Position numbers and translations under genes: made by a program. Below are positions 1 through 5,302 of a stretch of 5,556 bases of DNA, piece by piece. Position 1 is the first letter of the stretch, and each line of letters starts with the position of its first letter. This stretch comes from an uncultured Victivallales bacterium (GTDB taxonomy: Bacteria > Verrucomicrobiota > Lentisphaeria > Oligosphaerales > JAFGRS01). The notes beneath the pieces were generated by a model, which did not search any database, was not told where the DNA came from, and saw only the letters and a list, made by a program, of their open reading frames with translations. Where the stretch lies: NCBI GenBank assembly GCA_903834675.1, contig CAILKC010000959.1:1-5556 (forward strand), given 5' to 3'.

Positions 1-174
1 GATGCCCGCTGGAGATGCGGTGGGCTCCACCGCCCGCGCCTGCGGCCAGGCGCCTCCCCAGGGGAATGGACCGGCCGCGGCTCGCGGCCACTGCCGACCC
101 GACGGTCGGCGGTCCCAGGGATTAGCGCGGCCGTGGGCGGTCCAGAGGAGCTTCACCCTGGGTTCCGCCGGAGC
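1..174. other. Non-coding segment downstream of the leftward gene, with two small hairpins
   Basis: No convincing gene is seen here; the open frames are low-complexity products of GC-rich DNA without ribosome sites. Two perfect inverted repeats are present. One is at 17-33, with 7-bp arms GCGGTGG and CCACCGC around a 3-base loop. The other is at 93-110, with 7-bp arms GCCGACC and GGTCGGC around the loop CGAC. The second lies about 65 bp past the stop of the leftward gene and could help end or protect its transcript, but it has no T-tract, so I do not call it a terminator. Confidence 0.4.
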
Positions 175-1404
175 CTACATTGAGCGCAAGAGCACCACCG
201 CGGCCCAAACGCGTTGGCGCAACGCCGGGCCGCGGCGCAGGTCGTCGGCCGCCGGGACAGGAGTCGCCAGGAGCTTCTCTGCTGCGGGTCTCGAGGCCCG
301 GTCCCCGCGGCCGCCTAGCACCCTCCAGGCGTCGGTGGCGGTGCTCTCGTTGGCACTGCGGACCGCGTCGCGCACCCCAGCGAGGGCGCTGTCGTCACCC
401 AGGACTGCCAAGGAGATGGCCGCCTCCGCTCGCACACTGGCATCCCCATCCTTGAACGCCTGACGCAACATCGGTATGGCGCCGACGTCACCCACGATCC
501 GCAGCGAACGGGCCGCCTGGGCCCGCGCCGAGGCATCCTCACATCCCAGCAATTGATCCAGCCACAGGAGTATGGCCGGGTTGCCGCGTATGGCCAGTCC
601 GACCGCGACCTCATCCGCCTCGAACCCGTTGTCCGCCGCCGCCAGCTTCAGCACTTCCTGGCCCCCGTCGTCGCCCTGGCGCTTGAGCGCCCCAGCCGCC
701 GCCCCGAGCACCCGGAAGCCCCAGGCATCCAAGCCGCCGGCCAGAACCGACCGCAGTTGCGCCACCGTGGTCCCGGCATTCAGCCCGGCCGCGGCCTGCA
801 GGATCGCCGCCAGATCGTCCTCATCGTAGTCCTCGAGCGGCGCGCTCAGCAACTGGCGCACCACCGCGCCACCCGCTTCTGGCCCCATCCAGGACGCCGC
901 TTCCGCCGCCACGCCGACGCCTTCGGCCTCGGTAGGAATGGCAGACGCCTTCAGCCACGCTCGCACGGTCTCGCCGCCATCAGCCTGCCCCGCCCGCAAC
1001 CGCAGCAGTGCCGCATAGAGCCGGTCCGTCGGCCAGGAGTCTGGGTCACCGTCGCCGCCCAAGGCCTTTTGCAGCAGCCCCGCCGCCGCCTGCGGTTCCA
1101 CCAGCGCCAGCGCCTCGAGAGCGTCGCAGCGCAGTTCCGGGAAAAGGTAGGTCGTCTGACCAGAAATGACCTCTGCCGGGCTGGCGTGCGTGGTCAGGAA
1201 CGCCACCAGCCCTGCACGGGTCAAGACTATGGCTTCCCCAGCAGGCTTCCCCCCCGGGCGGCCGGTGAGGTCTCGCGGCGCGGGCGCCGACCGGGCCGTG
1301 GACTCGGGGCCGGGACGCCCGCCCCGCAGACCCAGATAGATGGCAAGGGCGGCTGCCGCCGCCAAAGCGGCACCCATGATGAGTGGGCGGAACCGGTCGG
1401 TCAT
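175..1404 (-). CDS. Membrane-anchored HEAT-repeat protein, function unknown
   Basis: A 409-residue protein. Residues 1-8 are short and charged. Residues 9-26 are a hydrophobic Ala/Leu-rich helix (key stretch IMGAALAAAAALAIYLG) with no signal peptidase site I trust, so it probably anchors the protein in the inner membrane with the rest outside the cytoplasm. Residues 28-58 are a Pro/Gly/Arg-rich linker. From about 60 to the end the sequence is Ala/Leu-rich paired helices. The clearest HEAT-like repeats are adjacent, at 291-320 and 321-350 (ARAQAARSL...VGDVGAIPML and VRAEAAISLAVLGDDSAL); weaker units lie at about 95-140 and 225-290. Such solenoids bind partner proteins, and no catalytic motif is visible. 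The ATG at 1402-1404 is chosen because AGGAG (complement of 1414-1418) precedes it by 9 bases. The gene is divergent from the cytochrome gene and has no other neighbour in view. The coding call is firm; the cellular role is unknown. Confidence 0.85.
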   Translation of the reverse strand: MTDRFRPLIMGAALAAAAALAIYLGLRGGRPGPESTARSAPAPRDLTGRPGGKPAGEAIVLTRAGLVAFLTTHASPAEVISGQTTYLFPELRCDALEALALVEPQAAAGLLQKALGGDGDPDSWPTDRLYAALLRLRAGQADGGETVRAWLKASAIPTEAEGVGVAAEAASWMGPEAGGAVVRQLLSAPLEDYDEDDLAAILQAAAGLNAGTTVAQLRSVLAGGLDAWGFRVLGAAAGALKRQGDDGGQEVLKLAAADNGFEADEVAVGLAIRGNPAILLWLDQLLGCEDASARAQAARSLRIVGDVGAIPMLRQAFKDGDASVRAEAAISLAVLGDDSALAGVRDAVRSANESTATDAWRVLGGRGDRASRPAAEKLLATPVPAADDLRRGPALRQRVWAAVVLLRSM

Positions 1405-1413
1405 GTCACCTGA

Positions 1414-1418
1414 CTCCT
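1414..1418 (-). promoter_or_regulatory. Ribosome binding site of the HEAT-repeat gene
   Basis: Read on the minus strand, AGGAG stands 9 bases before the ATG. It supports this start over downstream alternatives. Confidence 0.6.
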
Positions 1419-1448
1419 AGTACTGAAAGAGGCGCTGCGGGGCCTTTC

Positions 1449-1476
1449 ACCATACCGTGGCAGGTTGCAGACGCAA
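1449..1476 (-). promoter_or_regulatory. Weak sigma-70-type promoter candidate for the HEAT-repeat gene
   Basis: On the minus strand, TTGCGT (complement of 1471-1476) and TATGGT (complement of 1449-1454) are separated by 16 bases, and would start a transcript about 38 bases before the ATG. Spacing and position suit a promoter, but TTGCGT matches only half of the consensus -35 and TATGGT four of six of the -10. Treat as a suggestion. Confidence 0.25.
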
Positions 1477-1485
1477 GAAGCGCAG

Positions 1486-1522
1486 GCGCGGAGGGGGGGG
1501 GCGAGAATGAGACCCCCCGCGG
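1486..1522. repeat. G9/C6 hairpin
   Basis: A run of nine G (1493-1501) is followed 11 bases later by a run of six C (1513-1518). The flanks CGCGG on the left and GCG on the right extend the pairing, with one bulged A at 1492. The long G-run could be a phase-variable homopolymer or a polymerase pause site, but it lies outside any gene. It is upstream of the weak promoter for the HEAT-repeat gene. Confidence 0.4.
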
Positions 1523-1526
1523 GATC

Positions 1527-1542
1527 TGGCAGGCGTCTGCCA
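1527..1542. promoter_or_regulatory. Perfect palindrome, possible operator
   Basis: TGGCAG and CTGCCA form perfect 6-bp arms around GCGT. The dyad lies about 125-140 bp upstream of the HEAT-repeat start and could be a binding site for a dimeric regulator. No regulator gene is in view to link to it. Confidence 0.25.
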
Positions 1543-1551
1543 TGACCCCGC

Positions 1552-1684
1552 CAGTGGCCCTGGAGCCCGCGATGCCCAGCCCGTTTCGGGCGGGTTCGCG
1601 GTATCCTCAGTGTCCCTGGAGCCCGCGATGCCCAGCCCGTTTCGGGCGGGTTCGCGGTATCCCCAGTGTCCCTGGAGCCCGCAA
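1552..1684. repeat. 56-bp tandem repeat, two full copies and a partial third
   Basis: Copies are at 1552-1607 and 1608-1663, and a third runs from 1664 to about 1684 before diverging. The two full copies differ at two positions: G1557 versus T1613, and T1607 versus C1663. Each contains an extended imperfect hairpin (1567-1601 and 1623-1657). The outer arms are CCGCGA and TCGCGG, the inner arms are CCC-A-GCCCG and CGGGC-GGG with a bulged A, and the loop is TTT. The period is not a multiple of three and no ribosome site precedes it, so it is not coding. It could be an intergenic palindromic repeat family or an array of regulator sites. Confidence 0.85.
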
Positions 1685-1690
1685 TACTGC

Positions 1691-1740
1691 CGCGCAGCGG
1701 CGCGCGTTTCCGCGGTGTCCCGCGTACTTTCGCGCACTTT
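1691..1740. repeat. Helically phased CGCG array
   Basis: CGCG begins at 1691, 1701, 1711, 1721 and 1731, exactly 10 bp apart. The last two 10-mers, CGCGTACTTT and CGCGCACTTT, differ at one base. The array places the same tetramer on one face of the helix about 170-210 bp upstream of the predicted cytochrome transcript start. That suits cooperative protein binding, but chance in GC-rich DNA is possible. Confidence 0.45.
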
Positions 1741-1772
1741 CTGGCGGCGACGGCGCCCGCGCCAGCGGAGCG

Positions 1773-1804
1773 CCAGGGCCGCCAAACCGTCCGGCGCGCC
1801 CTGG
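1773..1804. promoter_or_regulatory. Inverted repeat, candidate activator site
   Basis: CCAGGGC (1773-1779) and GCCCTGG (1798-1804) are perfect 7-bp arms 18 bp apart. They lie about 100-130 bp before the predicted sigma-54 transcript start, the distance range where sigma-54 activator proteins usually bind. Several other short dyads occur nearby (for example TGGCGGC at 1742-1748 with GCCGCCA at 1778-1784), so the exact site is uncertain. Confidence 0.25.
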
Positions 1805-1875
1805 TACCGCCGGGATTGGCCCAGCCTCACCCGTCCCGTGCCGCTCAGCGTCAACCACAGGGGCCATGGCGCACC

Positions 1876-1892
1876 TTGGCACGCTACCTGCT
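1876..1892 (+). promoter_or_regulatory. Sigma-54 (RpoN)-type promoter of the cytochrome gene
   Basis: TTGGCACG (1876-1883), four bases, then CTGCT (1888-1892) matches the -24/-12 consensus TTGGCACG-N4-TTGCT at every specified base except the first T of the -12 element. The invariant GG (1878-1879) and GC (1890-1891) have the correct 12-bp offset. Transcription would begin near 1903 and leave a leader of about 136 bases. Sigma-54 promoters need an ATP-driven activator, so the cytochrome gene is probably conditionally expressed. Confidence 0.6.
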
Positions 1893-1921
1893 TTGGTGCG
1901 CCACGTATTCATGTAGTCGCG

Positions 1922-1958
1922 GTGCGCGGCCAAGGTGTCTGACGGGCCCGGCCCGCAC
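1922..1958 (+). other. Hairpin in the predicted cytochrome leader
   Basis: GTGCG and GGCC (1922-1926 and 1928-1931, with C1927 bulged) pair with GGCC and CGCAC (1950-1958) around an 18-base loop. It falls near the 5' end of the predicted transcript and could stabilise the mRNA. It resembles no riboswitch I know. Confidence 0.3.
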
Positions 1959-2021
1959 GGCGCGGTCATTCATCGTCCAGAGGCACGTCGCCAATGGGGT
2001 GACCGGGCAAAGTCCACGGAC

Positions 2022-2028
2022 AAAGGAG
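2022..2028 (+). promoter_or_regulatory. Ribosome binding site deciding the cytochrome start
   Basis: AAAGGAG lies 10 bases before the ATG at 2039. The in-frame ATG at 2060 (residue 8) would give a more typical short signal peptide but is too far from this site. A second purine run, AGAGGA (2031-2036), is too close to the start to be the main site. Confidence 0.65.
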
Positions 2029-2038
2029 TAAGAGGATC

Positions 2039-5000
2039 ATGGAGAACGAGGCCACGTCCATGAGAAAAGCCTGCCGCGCTTGGAGACCGTTCGCTGGAGC
2101 GGTTCTCGCGCTCGCCACCATGATCGGAATGCTCCCATCGGCGCAGGCCGGCTGGGATGGCAACATCGACATTCAGCTTGGCGAGACCTTCTCGGCCGAG
2201 TTCGTGAAGACCCCCCCGGGAACCGAGCTCCATCGCTTCTACTTCTATGCCCCTGCCGGCACGATCCTTGGCGCGACCTGGAGGACGACCTTCGGCCCTC
2301 TGGAGACCACCGTCGGACTCTTCAAGGGCGACGGGAGCGCCGTCGCCTTGGGCACGTCCCTCAGCCTCCCGACCAAGACGATCAAGAACCTGCGCCTCAC
2401 CGAGTCGGACGAGTACTACCTCCAGGTCAAGTCCGTGAAGGGCGTTGGCGAGTACTCCATCAAGACCACCGCCAGCTTCCCGGGCAAGATCGGTCCCGTC
2501 ACCAAGACCGCCGTGGCGACTGCTTTGCCGAAGGTGGCTACCTCGATCAGTTTTTCGGCCATTGCTGGCGCCTCGCTGTCCGCCACCGTGGTCAAGACCC
2601 CGAAAAGTCTCGCCGTCCCGTCTTTTGTTTCATTGCTGGGCCGCTATGGCTTGGTTACCCTCCCGCTTCCCAAGACCGTCAAGGCGGGCGCCAAAGCCGT
2701 CGTCCCGGGCAGCGTGCTGACCAAGCTGGTGCTGCCCTACTCCGGCGACTACACGCTGTCCATCGGGAATGCCGGCGTTGCGGGCGATGTCACCATCAGT
2801 GGCACGATCACCAGCCCCGCGGTGCGCCGCGTCTGGTATCTCGGCCCCATCGACCCGCCTTCGGCGGCGACCCTGAATGCTGCCCTCTGGCAAGGCTCGG
2901 GCCATGGTGACGCCCGGGCCATGCCCTTTATCGATTGGGACTATACCGCGGCGGCAGTGGTCCCCCAGAACTGCGCCCGTTGCCACAGCAGCTATGGCTT
3001 CCAGGACTTCATCGGTGCCGATGGCACCCCGGATAACCGCTTCGACCACCCGGCCGCAGTGTCCGGCGTCTTCCCGCCGGCCATGGCTGATGCCCCCGCG
3101 AAGCTGGGCAGCACGGTCGACTGTAACGCCTGCCACAACCCCAAGGCCGCCGAACTCGACGCGGTCGTCTTCCCGTCCGACCGGCCGGCCGCTCCCGCAG
3201 TCGCCATGGACCTCGGCTCCGAGGCGCGCTGCATGCAGTGCCACCAGGGCCGCGAGTCCACCGTCAGTCTTGACGAGTATATCGCCTTCAAGGCCCCCGC
3301 CACCGACGACACCGTGGTCGCCACCATGAGCTTCAAGAATGTCCATTACGTGTCCGCCGGCGCGACCCTCTACGGCGGCGGCGCCAAGGGCGCCTACCAG
3401 TACGGCAACGGGCTGGGCTTTGACGACGCTGGCAAGCGCTTCTACGATGGACTCAACCCGCACGTCGCCGGGGCGAACACCTGCGTCCAGTGCCACGACC
3501 CGCACTCCCTCCAGGTCAAGGTCGAGGACCTCTGCAGCAAGTGCCACGGCCGCTACGCCTTCGACCCCAACACGGGCGCTCGTACCTTCGTGCCGGTCAC
3601 CGAGAAGGAAGACCTCAAGAACATCCGCATGGTGGGTTCCACGGCGGACTATGACGGCGACGGCAACGTCACGGAAGGCATGTATTACGAGCTCTCCGAC
3701 ATGGCCGCCGTCCTCTTGACTGCCATCCAGACCTACGCCACCACGGTTGTGGTTCCTCCCGCCCCCATCGCCTACGATGCGGCGGCCTATCCCTACTTCT
3801 CCAAGGCCGGCGGCGGGACCTACGCATCCTGGACAGCGCGCCTGCTGCGTGCCGCCTACAACTACAACTACTACATCAAAGAGCCCGGTAACTACGCCCA
3901 CAACCCGAAGTACATAGTGCAGGTCCTCTACGATTCGATCGCCGATCTGGCTTCGGTCGTGGAGGTGCCCAAGTTCCGCGATGCGCTCGGCAACATCCTC
4001 ATGCAGCGCAGCGACCCGGGGCACTTCATGGGCGAATCCATGGCCTACCGTGACTGGGACGTCCGCACCTACTACTACCAGAACCCCGCCCCTGGCGCGA
4101 CCACCGCTATCTCGGTGGTGGTCGATGCCACCAACGACATCGTCCGTGGCGATGTGTCGACTAGCTGCTCCCCCTGCCACAGCAACGGCGGCTTTGAGTT
4201 CCGGCAGAAGAACGAACTGAACACCACCGTCGACATGCCGGCGGCTGACGGCATGGAATGCGGCACCTGCCACGTCGGCGGCGTCGACAGCAATGGCAAG
4301 CACGAGTTTGGCAAGGCCGTTCCTGCGGTGAAGTTCGTCAAGACGGTGGTCTTCCCGAGCCTGGTGGAAGCCCCCACCACCATCACCAACGGCACCACAC
4401 TCATGTATGGCACCCGGGCCGTCTTCGTCCCCGGCACGGATACCTCCTTCGTCTGCATGAGCTGCCATCGTGGTCGTGAAAGCATGGCCACCCTCGATGC
4501 CAAGCTCGCTCCGCTGGTGGCAGCGGGCAACAAAGACATGACCACCAGCAACGTCCATTACCTGCCGGCCGGCGCGACCTTGTACGGGAAAGATGCCAAA
4601 GTCGCCTACATGTTCCGCCCCTCGACGACCTACTCCGGCAAGTGGGCCCACAACGGCGGCGCCTCGGCACAGTGCAAGTACTGCCATGTGCAGGGCAAGA
4701 CCCCGATCGAAATGATGACCGCGGGAACGGCGGATACGAGCCATACCTTCAAGGCGCGGTTCTCGTCGAACTGCCTCTGCCACTCGGAGGTCCTTGATAG
4801 TGACATCGAGACCTTCGGCATTCAGGTTTTCCGCACGATTGACTACGACGGCGTGCCCCGCAACACCCTGAAGGCAGAAGTAGACTCCTTCGCCGTGGCC
4901 CTCTTGGCCCAGATCAACACGTTCAGGCTGGCCGCTAACCTCACGGAAATTGTCTTCACCGACGGGAGCTTCCGGCAGGCAAGTGGCAGCACCAGCACCG

Positions 5001-5200
5001 TCACCTGGGGCAGAGACCCCAACCTGGTCAGGGCCGCCTTCAACTACAACTACTACCAGAAGGAACCGGGCGCCTGGGCGCACAACACTCGCTTCATCAT
5101 GCAGGTGCTGTATGACTCGATCGACATCCTCGATGGCGGTGGCTTGGACAACAGCCCGACGACCAACCGCGGTCTGATTCGGCCGTCCGCCGCGAAGTAG
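2039..5200 (+). CDS. Exported multihaem c-type cytochrome with two duplicated pentahaem modules
   Basis: A 1053-residue exported electron-transfer protein. Residues 1-37 are a Sec signal peptide ending AQA before G38; there is no lipobox, so the mature protein is probably soluble in the periplasm or outside the cell. About 42-147 and 165-262 are two beta-rich domains like PPC (pre-peptidase C-terminal) sandwiches, with GEYSI at 137-141 and SGDYTL at 235-240. Covalent haem motifs CXXCH start at residues 312, 362, 398, 482, 499, 710, 741, 806 and 879; residues 911-915 are N-C-L-C-H, a damaged tenth site. The two haem regions (286-640 and 659-1030) are homologous: both contain GRES after the third motif, NVHY...AGATLYG (434-446, 838-850) and a NYNYY-KEPG block (604-634, 998-1028). 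D537-G542 resembles a calcium loop. Sites in module 1 and the opening GH...W-D element match a known but poorly characterised family of exported decahaem-type cytochromes. Redox partner and substrate cannot be read from the sequence. The gene stands alone between its own promoter and a terminator. Confidence 0.95.
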   Translation: MENEATSMRKACRAWRPFAGAVLALATMIGMLPSAQAGWDGNIDIQLGETFSAEFVKTPPGTELHRFYFYAPAGTILGATWRTTFGPLETTVGLFKGDGSAVALGTSLSLPTKTIKNLRLTESDEYYLQVKSVKGVGEYSIKTTASFPGKIGPVTKTAVATALPKVATSISFSAIAGASLSATVVKTPKSLAVPSFVSLLGRYGLVTLPLPKTVKAGAKAVVPGSVLTKLVLPYSGDYTLSIGNAGVAGDVTISGTITSPAVRRVWYLGPIDPPSAATLNAALWQGSGHGDARAMPFIDWDYTAAAVVPQNCARCHSSYGFQDFIGADGTPDNRFDHPAAVSGVFPPAMADAPAKLGSTVDCNACHNPKAAELDAVVFPSDRPAAPAVAMDLGSEARCMQCHQGRESTVSLDEYIAFKAPATDDTVVATMSFKNVHYVSAGATLYGGGAKGAYQYGNGLGFDDAGKRFYDGLNPHVAGANTCVQCHDPHSLQVKVEDLCSKCHGRYAFDPNTGARTFVPVTEKEDLKNIRMVGSTADYDGDGNVTEGMYYELSDMAAVLLTAIQTYATTVVVPPAPIAYDAAAYPYFSKAGGGTYASWTARLLRAAYNYNYYIKEPGNYAHNPKYIVQVLYDSIADLASVVEVPKFRDALGNILMQRSDPGHFMGESMAYRDWDVRTYYYQNPAPGATTAISVVVDATNDIVRGDVSTSCSPCHSNGGFEFRQKNELNTTVDMPAADGMECGTCHVGGVDSNGKHEFGKAVPAVKFVKTVVFPSLVEAPTTITNGTTLMYGTRAVFVPGTDTSFVCMSCHRGRESMATLDAKLAPLVAAGNKDMTTSNVHYLPAGATLYGKDAKVAYMFRPSTTYSGKWAHNGGASAQCKYCHVQGKTPIEMMTAGTADTSHTFKARFSSNCLCHSEVLDSDIETFGIQVFRTIDYDGVPRNTLKAEVDSFAVALLAQINTFRLAANLTEIVFTDGSFRQASGSTSTVTWGRDPNLVRAAFNYNYYQKEPGAWAHNTRFIMQVLYDSIDILDGGGLDNSPTTNRGLIRPSAAK

Positions 5201-5227
5201 CCCCGTAGCCTCTTTCATGAACTCACC

Positions 5228-5265
5228 GAGGGCCCGGATGCACCCGCATCCGGGCCCTCCTGTTT
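5228..5265 (+). terminator. Intrinsic terminator after the cytochrome gene
   Basis: A perfect 14-bp GC-rich stem (5228-5241 with 5246-5259) closes on a 4-base loop ACCC, 27 bases after the stop codon. The tract after the stem is only CTGTTT, so the T-run is short, but the stem is very stable and the position is right. It indicates a monocistronic cytochrome transcript. Confidence 0.75.
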
Positions 5266-5302
5266 GGCAAGCTCTCGTCCCGTAACCCCAGCCCAAGCGC
5301 GA

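Larger units (their letters stand above)
1405..2038. other. Divergent intergenic control region, 634 bp
   Basis: The region separates the starts of two divergent genes and I see no credible gene in it. From left to right it holds the ribosome site and weak promoter of the leftward gene, a G9/C6 hairpin (1486-1522), a perfect inverted repeat TGGCAG-N4-CTGCCA (1527-1542), a 56-bp tandem repeat (1552-1684), five CGCG tetramers on a 10-bp period (1691-1734), an inverted repeat (1773-1804), a sigma-54-like promoter (1876-1892), a leader hairpin (1922-1958) and the ribosome site of the cytochrome gene (2022-2028). Its length and density of structure suggest that one or both genes are controlled. 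Confidence 0.6.

Noticed and set aside
137..149. GCGGTCCAGAGGA shared between the left end and the 113-bp repeat (5333-5345); the shorter GTCCAGAGG also occurs at 1975
   Set aside because: A 13-base match in GC-rich DNA is plausible by chance, and the flanking sequence does not align well enough to call a decayed repeat copy.
553..1413. Plus-strand open frame of 286 codons opposite the HEAT-repeat gene
   Set aside because: Arg/Pro/Gln-rich shadow translation without a ribosome site or recognisable domain; the minus-strand frame has a membrane helix and HEAT repeats.
1455..1470. TGGCAGGTTGC as a second sigma-54 promoter
   Set aside because: The GG and GC elements are 8 rather than 12 bp apart, which is incompatible with sigma-54 binding.
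1383..2031. Several open frames of 110-177 codons in the intergenic region, both strands
   Set aside because: They run through the 56-bp repeat and hairpins, overlap one another in different frames, and have no ribosome sites or recognisable domains.
4769..4783. Frameshift or pseudogene at the damaged tenth haem site
   Set aside because: The frame stays open and conserved module features continue downstream to a normal C-terminus, so the gene is not broken.
2630..5296. Open frame of 888 codons on the minus strand across the cytochrome gene
   Set aside because: It is the antisense shadow of a GC-rich gene. Its translation is low-complexity (Gly/Val/Ala/His/Arg-rich), shows no domain, and the plus-strand frame carries signal peptide, nine CXXCH motifs and internal homology.
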